Shown here: positions 37,086-46,999 of the stretch, one piece after another
Position numbering within the stretch: the stretch's first letter is position 1
Layout of the letters: each line of letters starts with the position of its first letter
NCBI RefSeq assembly: GCF_000025545.1
Contig: NC_013889.1
Coordinates: 2,535,501-2,599,500, forward strand
DNA length: 64,000 nucleotides
Direction: 5' to 3'
DNA from: Thioalkalivibrio sp. K90mix
GTDB taxonomy: Bacteria; Pseudomonadota; Gammaproteobacteria; Ectothiorhodospirales; Ectothiorhodospiraceae
Translations under genes and position numbers: made by a program
Notes under the pieces: generated by a model
Told to the model about the DNA's origin: nothing
Databases searched by the model: none
The model's input: only the letters and a program-made list of their open reading frames with translations

Positions 37086-38046
37086 CGAACCCCAGCACCT
37101 GCTGGAAATCCCCCGATTGCGGGTGCAGAACGCGAACGCCATCTCCAGCCCCATGACCTGGGGCTTCCCGGCCATGAGCGCTTTCGTCGGGCTGATGCAC
37201 ACCCTCGAGCGCTCACTGGTCGATCGCGGCGTGGACATCGTTTTTGATGCCGTCGGTGTCATCTGTCACCGGATCGAGCCCCAGATCACCGAAGACACGT
37301 TCCCCATCACCTTCCGGCTGACCCGCAACCCCGTTGGCAAGGATGGAGCGACCGCGGCCATTGTGGAAGAAGGGCGAACCCACCTGGAGATCACCCTCGT
37401 ATTCGCCGTGCGTGGCGATGCCGGGCCCGATGTGGCGCAAACCGCAGAGCATCTCGTCCATCAGCTGCGTATCGCCGGCGGAACCGTACAGCCCCCCCTG
37501 CACGACAAACAGCGCCGCTGGCCGTCCCGGATCATCCCGATGTCAGACGATCCAGCGAAGAGGCCGAACGAATACCGGCGGCTGCTCCGGCGCTGGTTGC
37601 CCGGCTTCACCCTGGTCGCTCGCGATGACCTCCTGCAAGGCCATCTGCAGAATCTGCGGCAGGAAGATCCTGAATGTTCCCTGCTGGACGCCTGGCTCGA
37701 TCTTGCGCGCCTGAATATGGAGTGCCGAACCCAGCCGCCGGAAAACGACGAGGAGGAACCCCGTGCCCAGTGGGAGGCTCGCCTCCCGCGGGAGACAGGC
37801 TGGTTCGTACCTATCCCCGTCGGCTACGGGGCTCTCGGTCCGCTGCTAGACCCCGGCACCGTAAAGGCAGCAAGAGACCTCGAAACCCCATTCCGTTTTG
37901 TGGAAAGCCTGTACTCGATCGGGCAGTGGCTAAGCCCCCACCGCCTGACTACGCCGACACAGCTCCTGTGGTACCCGGACAGCGACCCGGACCAGGGGCG
38001 TTATCGCCTGCAAAACGACTTCACCCGACACAACACCCCCGCCTGA
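37078..38046 (+). CDS. csy2: Csy2 (Cas5f), type I-F Cascade subunit
   Basis: This 322-residue RAMP-fold protein binds the crRNA 5' handle and forms the foot of the Csy complex with Csy1. Family patterns: [34 protein letters not shown] at the N-terminus (in pieces: [28 protein letters not shown]), then LEITLVFAV. Starts within csy1 (8-bp overlap), so translation is coupled. Confidence 0.95.
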   Translation: MLDEPQHLLEIPRLRVQNANAISSPMTWGFPAMSAFVGLMHTLERSLVDRGVDIVFDAVGVICHRIEPQITEDTFPITFRLTRNPVGKDGATAAIVEEGRTHLEITLVFAVRGDAGPDVAQTAEHLVHQLRIAGGTVQPPLHDKQRRWPSRIIPMSDDPAKRPNEYRRLLRRWLPGFTLVARDDLLQGHLQNLRQEDPECSLLDAWLDLARLNMECRTQPPENDEEEPRAQWEARLPRETGWFVPIPVGYGALGPLLDPGTVKAARDLETPFRFVESLYSIGQWLSPHRLTTPTQLLWYPDSDPDQGRYRLQNDFTRHNTPA

Positions 38047-38062
38047 TTCGAGAGGAAACGAC

Positions 38063-39103
38063 ATGGCCAAAAACGCTGAACTCCACACCGCTTCCGTCCT
38101 CGCCTTTGAACGCAAGCTCGACCCGTCCGATGCCCTGCTCTTCTCCGGGCAGTGGGATCACAGGGACAACCCCCAGCAATGGGCACCCGTGCCGGTACGG
38201 GAAAAATCCGTTCGGGGCACCATCTCCAACCGCCTGAAGGCGAACAAGCAGGATCCGGCAAAACTGGATGCGCAGATCCAGAACCCGAACCTGCAGACCG
38301 TGGACGTGGCAGCCCTGCCCGCTGACCAGGACACCCTCATGTGCCGCTTCACACTCAAGGTCCTGGGTGGTACCGGAAAGCCCTCGGCCTGCAACAGCGC
38401 CCCCTACCAGGAAAAGCTCCAGACCATCGTCCGCGGGTACGTTGAAAACCACGGCTTTTCGACCCTGGCCCGCCGGTATGCCCAGAACATCGCCAACGCG
38501 CGGTTCCTGTGGCGCAACCGCATGGCGGCGGAGGCCGTGGAGATCCGGGTGAATCGAAAGGAAGAAGGCGAAACCAACAGCAGCTGGACGTTCGATGCAC
38601 TGCAGATCCCCCTGCGCGGCTTCACGGCGGAAGGCGACGCCGAACGCGCCCTGGGCGAGCTGGCCGAGGTAATCCGGCAGGGTCTTTCCGGCGAAAGTTT
38701 TGTCCTCCTGGAAGTCACCGCATTCGCCCGCATGGGCGCCGGCCAGGAGGTGTTCCCCTCGCAGGAGTTGATTCTCGACCGCGACCAGCACAAAAAGAGC
38801 AAGACCCTCTACACCGTTGATGGCGTCGCCGGCATCCATTCCCAGAAACTGGGTAACGCACTCCGGACCATTGATACCTGGTACCCACGTGCGGCAGAAC
38901 ACGATATGGGGCCGATCGCGGTGGAGCCCTACGGCTCGGTCACGACACAGGGGACCGCCTTCCGTCAGCCCAAAGAAAAGGCGGACTTCTACACACTGCT
39001 GGACAACTGGATCCTCAAGGACCAGGAGCCGCCGGAAGAGCAGCAGCACTTCGTGCTGGCTACCATCGTTCGCGGCGGCGTGTTCGGCGAGAAGGCGGAC
39101 TGA
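38063..39103 (+). CDS. csy3: Csy3 (Cas7f), type I-F backbone subunit
   Basis: This 346-residue protein polymerises (six copies) along the crRNA spacer. Csy3 signatures: [63 protein letters not shown], and the C-terminal [14 protein letters not shown]. It follows csy2 by 16 bp with GAGAGGAAACGAC as its ribosome site, strong and appropriate for the most abundant subunit. Confidence 0.96.
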   Translation: MAKNAELHTASVLAFERKLDPSDALLFSGQWDHRDNPQQWAPVPVREKSVRGTISNRLKANKQDPAKLDAQIQNPNLQTVDVAALPADQDTLMCRFTLKVLGGTGKPSACNSAPYQEKLQTIVRGYVENHGFSTLARRYAQNIANARFLWRNRMAAEAVEIRVNRKEEGETNSSWTFDALQIPLRGFTAEGDAERALGELAEVIRQGLSGESFVLLEVTAFARMGAGQEVFPSQELILDRDQHKKSKTLYTVDGVAGIHSQKLGNALRTIDTWYPRAAEHDMGPIAVEPYGSVTTQGTAFRQPKEKADFYTLLDNWILKDQEPPEEQQHFVLATIVRGGVFGEKAD

Positions 39104-39106
39104 ACC

Positions 39107-39667
39107 ATGGATCATTACCTCGACCTTCGAGTCATGCCGGACCCCGAATTCAAGGAGACGACCTTGCTCGGGGCATTGGTGAGCAAACTGCATCGCCGAC
39201 TCGTCAGCATGTCAGCCGACGACATCGGCATCAGTCTCCCCGACCACGAGCAGGAGCCTCCGCTCGGCCGTCGACTGCGTGTTCATGGTACTCAGGGGCG
39301 CCTGAACCTGCTCATGCAGGATGAATGGCTGGGCGGCATGCAAAGCTTGGTGGATGCCACCCCGGTACAACCTGTCCCCGACCAGGTCACCTATCGTCCC
39401 GTGCGGCGCCGTCAGTACAAAACCAATGCGGAGCGCCTGCGCCGACGGCGAATGCGCCGGCATGGAGAAAGTTACGAAGAAGCTCGGCAGCATATACCCG
39501 ACACGGTCGAGCGGCGGGTCAACACCCCGTTCCTGAGCGTGCAAAGCGCCAGTACCGGACAACGCTTCAGCCTGTTCATCGAACACGGGCCGCCCCAGCA
39601 ACACGCCTCGCCCGGCCGCTTCAACACTTACGGGCTAAGCCAGGACGCCACCGTTCCGTGGTTTTGA
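39107..39667 (+). CDS. cas6f: Cas6f (Csy4), crRNA endoribonuclease
   Basis: This 186-residue enzyme cuts pre-crRNA after the repeat hairpin and stays bound to the 3' stem-loop. The catalytic His is at residue 29 (VSKLHRR), as in Pseudomonas Csy4. An Arg-rich helix (NAERLRRRRMRRHGESYEEA, about residues 108-127) contacts the stem major groove. The C-terminus RFNTYGLS holds the usual aromatic residue. It starts 3 bp after csy3 and is the last gene before the array. Confidence 0.96.
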   Translation: MDHYLDLRVMPDPEFKETTLLGALVSKLHRRLVSMSADDIGISLPDHEQEPPLGRRLRVHGTQGRLNLLMQDEWLGGMQSLVDATPVQPVPDQVTYRPVRRRQYKTNAERLRRRRMRRHGESYEEARQHIPDTVERRVNTPFLSVQSASTGQRFSLFIEHGPPQQHASPGRFNTYGLSQDATVPWF

Positions 39668-39797
39668 CCCTTTTTCCGGGCGCACCCATGTTGCGCTCGG
39701 AAATCAGTGAGATACGCCATCCCTCCGGCAAAGGGTGAAAGCCGATCACTACGCAATAGTTCTTTAACAATCAGCGATATAGAATCAACATGCTCAA
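39668..39797 (+). promoter_or_regulatory. CRISPR leader
   Basis: These 130 bp separate cas6f from the first repeat. The distal half is A/T-rich compared with its surroundings, with TTCTTTAACAATCAGCGA and TATAGAAT next to the array, a typical type I-F leader end that carries the array promoter and directs integration to the first repeat. The exact promoter and any IHF site cannot be fixed by eye. Confidence 0.7.
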
Positions 39798-42700
39798 GTT
39801 AGCTGCCGCACAGGCAGCTCAGAAATCTATAACTTTTGTGTGGAACTCCCTAACTGTGTTAGCTGCCGCACAGGCAGCTCAGAAACTGAGATCAGCGTCC
39901 CTGAGATTAGCGCCCCCGTTAGCTGCCGCACAGGCAGCTCAGAAATATACTTGGAGTTTTTCAACGATTACTCAACCGTTAGCTGCCGCACAGGCAGCTC
40001 AGAAAAGTACCAGCCAAAGTATTTTCTGCTGGAAAATGTTAGCTGCCGCACAGGCAGCTCAGAAAATGACTGACGAAGCTACTGAGATGCTCATTAAGTT
40101 AGCTGCCGCACAGGCAGCTCAGAAACGATCGGCCGACCGTCGATTCGGGCGAGGAACGTTAGCTGCCGCACAGGCAGCTCAGAAATAATGGCTGGGCGAC
40201 CGACAAAGTACAACGAAGTTAGCTGCCGCACAGGCAGCTCAGAAAATCCGCGCGCGCAGCGCCAACCTGCGTGAGGGGTTAGCTGCCGCACAGGCAGCTC
40301 AGAAATTGAAGATGGCCACCACGAACATGCCAATCGAGTTAGCTGCCGCACAGGCAGCTCAGAAATGGATCAAATCAGGTTCCGTGAAGAGCTGACCGTT
40401 AGCTGCCGCACAGGCAGCTCAGAAACCGTCTCCCCACGGGGCTTTTTTTCGTCTAGAGTTAGCTGCCGCACAGGCAGCTCAGAAATGACCCGTACCGATG
40501 CGCAGATATTCGCGGGAGTTAGCTGCCGCACAGGCAGCTCAGAAATCAGACGAGCGCTGCGGTCAGTGCGACCATGGGTTAGCTGCCGCACAGGCAGCTC
40601 AGAAACCAGAGATTAGCGCCCCTGAGATTAGCGTCCCGTTAGCTGCCGCACAGGCAGCTCAGAAAAAACAGAGCCCCGGCAATCAACAGCACCACACGTT
40701 AGCTGCCGCACAGGCAGCTCAGAAAACACCGTCAGGCTGCTCCACTTGCATCTCCAGGTTAGCTGCCGCACAGGCAGCTCAGAAATCACGGAGCTGGCGG
40801 ACGCTCGCGCCGGTATCGTTAGCTGCCGCACAGGCAGCTCAGAAATCAGGGGCAGCCGGTGCGGCAGGAGCCTCAGGGTTAGCTGCCGCACAGGCAGCTC
40901 AGAAAACGAACAGACAAGCACCGTCCTGCGTGACCTCGTTAGCTGCCGCACAGGCAGCTCAGAAAATGGGGGAGCCACTGTTGGCGCTGATAGCCTTGTT
41001 AGCTGCCGCACAGGCAGCTCAGAAAAATCGTCACGACCGAACATGCCACCGGGGTCAGTTAGCTGCCGCACAGGCAGCTCAGAAAGCACACCGTGGACAT
41101 GCAGATGAACCCGGTGAGTTAGCTGCCGCACAGGCAGCTCAGAAAACGGATGTCCGGGCCCTGGTCGACGTGCATGAGTTAGCTGCCGCACAGGCAGCTC
41201 AGAAATACACGGCGCAGGAGCTCCTGGAGGACTGGGCGTTAGCTGCCGCACAGGCAGCTCAGAAAAGCTCCAGCTCAAAGCGATCCGCGATCTGCTCGTT
41301 AGCTGCCGCACAGGCAGCTCAGAAATTGAGCCGTCTGCGCGAGCGGCTGCTGGAGCGGTTAGCTGCCGCACAGGCAGCTCAGAAAACCCGCCCCGGTGAC
41401 TACTGGTACCACATGGTGTTAGCTGCCGCACAGGCAGCTCAGAAAACCATCACCGACAGCGACACCCGCGCCATCCCGTTAGCTGCCGCACAGGCAGCTC
41501 AGAAAACCAGATCCGCCGTCTTCGAACGCCCGGACACGTTAGCTGCCGCACAGGCAGCTCAGAAATCATCCAGGCGCACCGCCTGGCCCGCCGTGGCGTT
41601 AGCTGCCGCACAGGCAGCTCAGAAAACATCACCGGGCTCGACCTGGTGGGCGAGACGGTTAGCTGCCGCACAGGCAGCTCAGAAAGACCGCGACCGCTAC
41701 ACCGGCGTGATCGCCCAGTTAGCTGCCGCACAGGCAGCTCAGAAACGAGGTGCGGGCAGACTGCGACACCGCCGAGGGTTAGCTGCCGCACAGGCAGCTC
41801 AGAAAACCCAGGGGTCGCGGATGGGCACCGTATCCCCGTTAGCTGCCGCACAGGCAGCTCAGAAAGTCCGAGGCCGCCAGCTCCGGCGGCTCGCTGCGTT
41901 AGCTGCCGCACAGGCAGCTCAGAAAGATCCACCAGGTCCAGTACAACGCTCGCTTGCGTTAGCTGCCGCACAGGCAGCTCAGAAAACCCCGCGACCGTGT
42001 ACGTCACCCCGCGAGAGGTTAGCTGCCGCACAGGCAGCTCAGAAAAGCTCGTTCGGCAGCATCCCCGCCATGCGCTGGTTAGCTGCCGCACAGGCAGCTC
42101 AGAAAAGCATGGACATCATGCGCGAGGTGTCCGACTCGTTAGCTGCCGCACAGGCAGCTCAGAAAACCTGATCCAGCCCGGAGCGCCGGCGCAGCTCGTT
42201 AGCTGCCGCACAGGCAGCTCAGAAACCCTCGATTGCGGGCCGTTGGCGAGGCTGGCGGTTAGCTGCCGCACAGGCAGCTCAGAAAAGCCCTCGCACCACC
42301 TCGCCTCGCCTCCTCGCGTTAGCTGCCGCACAGGCAGCTCAGAAATCTCCCAGTGGTGCAACGAGGCGCGCCGCGTTGTTAGCTGCCGCACAGGCAGCTC
42401 AGAAAACCACATCGTTGCGCAACCCCAGGATGGTCCCGTTAGCTGCCGCACAGGCAGCTCAGAAAACCCTGCGCCGGAGCGACGGCGACCAGCACCGGTT
42501 AGCTGCCGCACAGGCAGCTCAGAAAGATGCGCAGGGCGAAGGTGCCGCGCGGGCCTTGTTAGCTGCCGCACAGGCAGCTCAGAAAACCGGAACAGACCCC
42601 GCGCGATCGTCCGATCCGTTAGCTGCCGCACAGGCAGCTCAGAAACATCGCCCGACGAATCAGACCGAACACGACCAGTTAGCTGCCGCACAGGCAGCTC

Positions 42701-44446
42701 AGAAATCGGGAAAGGTACAGCCGAAAACGTTATCCAGGTTAGCTGCCGCACAGGCAGCTCAGAAAGAATCCGCCAACGATTTCGGCGTCGGCGAAGCGTT
42801 AGCTGCCGCACAGGCAGCTCAGAAAATCTCGAAGGCGACCACGGCGACGTTGCCCTGGTTAGCTGCCGCACAGGCAGCTCAGAAAGTTTTTTTCGGCGAT
42901 CCGCTCATACCCCAAAACGTTAGCTGCCGCACAGGCAGCTCAGAAATTGAGCTCGACGGCCAGGCGGCCGTTGGTGGCGTTAGCTGCCGCACAGGCAGCT
43001 CAGAAACACGTGAAAGCCGCCGATGCGGCGGGTAGTTTGTTAGCTGCCGCACAGGCAGCTCAGAAAAACCTGATCGGCACGGTCGAGAATGGCCAGAAGT
43101 TAGCTGCCGCACAGGCAGCTCAGAAACTTCAGCTCAGCGGCAAGGCCCGACAAGACGAGTTAGCTGCCGCCCAGGCAGCTCAGAAATGGGCGCCTCCCCT
43201 GTGCTTGCGCCCCCGACCGTTAGCTGCCGCACAGGCAGCTCAGAAAAATGGTGCAACGCGGCAGAACGACAGCAAGCGGTTAGCTGCCGCACAGGCAGCT
43301 CAGAAATGCCACTGGTCGGGATCTAAACGCGACGCGAGGTTAGCTGCCGCACAGGCAGCTCAGAAAATTGGCTCAGGACAGGCAGTGGGACACCTATCGT
43401 TAGCTGCCGCACAGGCAGCTCAGAAAAGGGTGCGCCGGCGCAGCATGGCCTTCAGGTGGTTAGCTGCCGCACAGGCAGCTCAGAAACCCTCGATTGCGGG
43501 CCGCTGGCGCGGCTGGCGGTTAGCTGCCGCACAGGCAGCTCAGAAATTCCGGCGTACCAGGACTACACCGCCCGCGCCGTTAGCTGCCGCACAGGCAGCT
43601 CAGAAAATGATCGCGCGGGCCGACTCCGGTGATACCGAGTTAGCTGCCGCACAGGCAGCTCAGAAATCGTCGCTGCGCTTGATCGCTTGATCGCTTCGGT
43701 TAGCTGCCGCACAGGCAGCTCAGAAAGAGGGGGATACGCTCACTGCGATCGCTCGCACGTTAGCTGCCGCACAGGCAGCTCAGAAAAAGATTCATCGCGA
43801 TCCGCGCTTTCCTACCGGGTTAGCTGCCGCACAGGCAGCTCAGAAACGAGTTTGTGCGCTGGCTGTCGGAACAGATGCGTTAGCTGCCGCACAGGCAGCT
43901 CAGAAAAAGACCATGCTGGATTCCTGCAATGGACTGATGTTAGCTGCCGCACAGGCAGCTCAGAAAAAGCCAGATCTGCGTGGCGCTGCTGCACGGGTGT
44001 TAGCTGCCGCACAGGCAGCTCAGAAAACCTCGGTCACCACCTCGATGCCGAACGGATCGTTAGCTGCCGCACAGGCAGCTCAGAAACGGATGCGCTCGCG
44101 CAGCTCCGGCAGTGAAGCGTTAGCTGCCGCACAGGCAGCTCAGAAAATGTACGTCGACGCCAAGGGCGTGAGCTTCTTGTTAGCTGCCGCACAGGCAGCT
44201 CAGAAAACCGACGCCCACCGCTCCGAAAGCAGCCTGTCGTTAGCTGCCGCACAGGCAGCTCAGAAAACCAACGGGAACCCGCTGTTTCATTACGCCTTGT
44301 TAGCTGCCGCACAGGCAGCTCAGAAATACGGTCGGCGGTTCGGTCCGGACCTGAAGCCGTTAGCTGCCGCACAGGCAGCTCAGAAAGCCCAGGCCGCCCT
44401 TGGCCCCTACCTGCCGGAGTTAGCTGCCTGTGCGGCAGCTAACTGA
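39798..44446 (+). CRISPR. Type I-F CRISPR array, 78 repeats / 77 spacers
   Basis: The repeat is 28 nt: GTTAGCTGCC, loop GCACA, then GGCAGCTCAGAAA. The stem is 7 bp (AGCTGCC/GGCAGCT), longer than the usual 5 bp of I-F repeats. Repeats start every 60 nt from 39798 to 42858 (52 repeats), then one 61-nt step, then every 60 nt from 42919 to 44359 (25 repeats) and a degenerate terminal repeat at 44419-44446. Spacers are 32 nt except spacer 52 (42886-42918, 33 nt). All repeats are identical except the one at 43159 (A to C in the loop, 43171) and the last. The leader is at the cas6f side. Open frames across it are by-products of the 60-nt period. Confidence 0.99.
44419..44446 (+). repeat. Degenerate terminal repeat with inverted loop
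   Basis: It begins as the canonical repeat (GTTAGCTGCC) but the loop is TGTGC, the reverse complement of the normal GCACA, and the right arm is GGCAGCTAAC instead of GGCAGCTCAG. The result is a perfect 10-bp hairpin. Its last 22 nt of palindrome are the exact reverse complement of the first 22 nt of a normal repeat. Confidence 0.9.
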
Positions 44447-44547
44447 GTGATGAATTATTGGGAAGGCCGCCTCGAGCTCGGCCTGTACCGCGCCAGACCC
44501 CGGAGCGCTCCCGCACACTAGAGAGCACTCCTGGCCAGGAGCTGGCT
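44447..44547. other. Short array trailer, nothing coding
   Basis: The 100 bp between the array end and the convergent aldehyde dehydrogenase stop contain a 14-nt palindrome (CTCCTGGCCAGGAG, about 44527-44540). No gene or terminator U-tract was seen. Confidence 0.5.
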
Positions 44548-45915
44548 CTATCCCACCCAGATGGTCTTGGCGTTCTGGAATTCGCGGATGCCGAGTTCGG
44601 AGAGCTCGCGGCCGTAGCCCGAGTCCTTGACCCCGCCGAAGGGCAGACGCGGGTCGCTCTTGACGATGCCGTTGACGAAGGCGCAGCCGCACTCCAGGCG
44701 ACGGGCCAGGGCCTCGCCGCGTACCGGATCGGCGGTCCAGACGCTGCCGCCCAGGCCGAAGCGCGAACGGTTGGCGAGGGTGATTGCGTGATCGGCGTTG
44801 CGCGCCCGGGTCACCGCGGCGACCGGACCGAAGGTCTCCTCGTCGAAGGCCGGCATGCCCGGCTCGACCGCATCCAGCAGTGTGGGCGGGTAGAAATAGC
44901 CCGCCCGCTCCAGCGGCTTGCCGCCGGTGACGAGCCGCGCGCCGGCGGCAACACTGCGCCGGACCTGGTCGTGCAGTTCGTCGCGCAGGTCATCGCGCGC
45001 CAGCGGCCCGATATTCGTGTCGTCGTTCATCGGGTCGCCGATCACCAGCGCCTCGATGGCCGCCCGGAATCGCTCGACAAAGGCGTCCGCAATCGATTCC
45101 TCGACGATGAAGCGCTTGGCGGCGATGCAGGTCTCGCCGTTGTTCTGAAAACGTCCGCGCACCGCCTGCTCGACGGTGTGGTCGAGATCGGCGTCCGCCA
45201 GCACGACGAAGGCATCCGAGCCGCCCAGCTCCAGCACCGAGGTCTTGAGCGCCTTGCCGGCCGCCGCGCCCACCGCGCGCCCGGCCCTTTCCGATCCCGT
45301 CAGGCTCACGCCCTGCACGCGGGCATCGGCAATAATGCCCTCTACCGCGTCCGACCCCACCGGCAAGTTCTGGAACACGCCCTCGGGCAGGCCCGCCTCG
45401 GTGAACACACGTTCCAGGTGTTCGGCACAGCCCGGGACATTGGAGGCGTGCTTGAGCAGCACGGTGTTCCCGGCAAGGGTCGCCGGGAGCGCCTGGCGAA
45501 AGGCCTGCCAGTAGGGGAAGTTCCAGGGCATGACCAGCAGAACGGTACCCAGTGGCTGCCAGGCGATGAACGAACGGCTCGCGTCGGAGGCGATCATCGT
45601 GTCCTGGAGAAAGTCCGGACCGCGGTCGGCGTAGTAGTCGCAGGCATTCGCACACTTGTCGACCTCGGCACGCGCCTCGACCAGGCGCTTGCCCATCTCC
45701 TGCGTGGCAGTGCGCGCCAGCGCCTCGCGCTGATCACGCAGCACGGCAGCCAGATCGCGCAGGCACTGGGCGCGTACCGAAGCCGGATGCCCCGCCCAGT
45801 CCTGCTGGGCGCTGGCCGCCCGCGCCAGCGCGGCCTCCAGGGCCTCCGGGCCCATGCGCGGGTACCGGGCCAGGGTTTCGCCGGTGGCGGGATTGATCGC
45901 GGTCAGGTCGTTCAT
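44548..45915 (-). CDS. NAD(P)-dependent succinate-semialdehyde dehydrogenase-type ALDH
   Basis: This 455-residue aldehyde dehydrogenase has the cofactor-site PWNFPYWQAFR and LKHASNVPGCA, the general-base Glu in SVLELGGSDAFVV, and catalytic Cys in QNNGETCIAAKRF. Overall it resembles short SSADH (GabD1/Sad) enzymes: MNDLTAINPATGETL start, KDSGYGRELSELGIREFQNAKT end. It would oxidise succinate semialdehyde or a similar aldehyde; the exact substrate is uncertain. It converges on the CRISPR array and is divergent from the NDUFA9-like gene. Confidence 0.88.
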   Translation of the reverse strand: MNDLTAINPATGETLARYPRMGPEALEAALARAASAQQDWAGHPASVRAQCLRDLAAVLRDQREALARTATQEMGKRLVEARAEVDKCANACDYYADRGPDFLQDTMIASDASRSFIAWQPLGTVLLVMPWNFPYWQAFRQALPATLAGNTVLLKHASNVPGCAEHLERVFTEAGLPEGVFQNLPVGSDAVEGIIADARVQGVSLTGSERAGRAVGAAAGKALKTSVLELGGSDAFVVLADADLDHTVEQAVRGRFQNNGETCIAAKRFIVEESIADAFVERFRAAIEALVIGDPMNDDTNIGPLARDDLRDELHDQVRRSVAAGARLVTGGKPLERAGYFYPPTLLDAVEPGMPAFDEETFGPVAAVTRARNADHAITLANRSRFGLGGSVWTADPVRGEALARRLECGCAFVNGIVKSDPRLPFGGVKDSGYGRELSELGIREFQNAKTIWVG

Positions 45916-46020
45916 GTCGAAACCTCGGTGGCGGGGAACGGTTGCGGAACCCGGTTTGAAGATTGACAGTCACCCGAGTATAAGACCACCCCCACTGGCT
46001 TTCGGAAGGACCTTGGGACC

Positions 46021-46983
46021 ATGTCGATTGATTCGATTCGCTCTGTCTGCCTGCTCGGCGGCACCGGCTTTGTCGGCCACCAGATCATCCGCCGCCTGAT
46101 CGATCGCGGTATCCGCGTGCGCGTGCTGTCGCGCCGCCCGCATCGACACCGGGACCTGCTGGTGAATCCCGAGGTGGATCTGATCGAGGGCAGCGCCCAT
46201 GATCCGGCCACTCTGGAGCGGGCCTTTGCGGGCCAGGATGCGGTGATCAATCTGGTCGGCATCCTGAATGAACGCGGCCGCGACGGCTCGGGTTTTCGCG
46301 CCGCGCATGTGGAGCTGACGCAAAAGGCCCTGGCCGCCGCCGAGAGCTGCGGGGTACGCCGCTTCCTGCAGATGAGCGCGCTGAAGGCCGACATGGAGAA
46401 CCCGCCGAGCCACTACCTGCGCACCAAAGGAGAGGCGGAACAGCTGGTATTCGCCTGCGACGCATTCGCGGTCACCGTATTCCGGCCATCGGTCATCTTC
46501 GGGCGCGACGACTCCCTCCTCAACCGTTTCGCCACCCTGCTGAAGATCTCGCCATTCATGCCACTGGCGCGCGCCGACGCGAAGTTCGCGCCCGTGTACG
46601 TGGGGGATGTTGCCGAACACTTCGTAGACTCCCTGGAGGCCCCCGAGACCTTCGGCGAGGGCTATGAACTGTGCGGCCCGAAGGCCTACACGCTGGAGGA
46701 ACTGGTGCGCTATGTCGGTCGTCTCATTGGCCGGCGCCGCCCGGTGATCAAGCTGCCCGACTGGGCCGGCAAACTGCAGGCCAGCGTGTTCGAGTTCGTG
46801 CCCGGCAAGCCGCTGTCCCGCGACAACTTCGCCTCGCTGACCATCGACAGCATCTGCGAGGGCGACAACCGCCTGCCCTGCCCGACCCGGCTCGAGTCGA
46901 TCGCGCCGGAATACCTCGGGGGCGGCCTCGAGGCCCGCAAGCAGGCCCTGCGCACCCATACGCGCGAGGTCGACCGCGGCTAG
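46021..46983 (+). CDS. Complex I NDUFA9-like NAD(P)-binding protein
   Basis: This 320-residue atypical short-chain dehydrogenase has the Rossmann motif [17 protein letters not shown] at the N-terminus, then [11 protein letters not shown], the NDUFA9-like [27 protein letters not shown] (YxxxK), and [11 protein letters not shown]. Bacterial members are encoded away from complex I and their role, perhaps in quinone synthesis or membrane redox, is unclear. It is followed by cca 16 bp downstream. Confidence 0.88.
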   Translation: MSIDSIRSVCLLGGTGFVGHQIIRRLIDRGIRVRVLSRRPHRHRDLLVNPEVDLIEGSAHDPATLERAFAGQDAVINLVGILNERGRDGSGFRAAHVELTQKALAAAESCGVRRFLQMSALKADMENPPSHYLRTKGEAEQLVFACDAFAVTVFRPSVIFGRDDSLLNRFATLLKISPFMPLARADAKFAPVYVGDVAEHFVDSLEAPETFGEGYELCGPKAYTLEELVRYVGRLIGRRRPVIKLPDWAGKLQASVFEFVPGKPLSRDNFASLTIDSICEGDNRLPCPTRLESIAPEYLGGGLEARKQALRTHTREVDRG

Positions 46984-46999
46984 CGGCCGCGCGGACGCC

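Noticed and set aside
39790-44446. Long open frames across the array, up to 557 codons, encoding LAAAQAAQK or VSCRTGSSE repeats
   Set aside because: The 60-nt repeat-spacer period is a multiple of three and the repeat lacks stops in several frames; these are by-products of the CRISPR array, not a repeat protein.
44420-44692. 90-codon reverse ORF at the array end
   Set aside because: It runs from the terminal repeat into the aldehyde dehydrogenase gene in another frame; no ribosome site.
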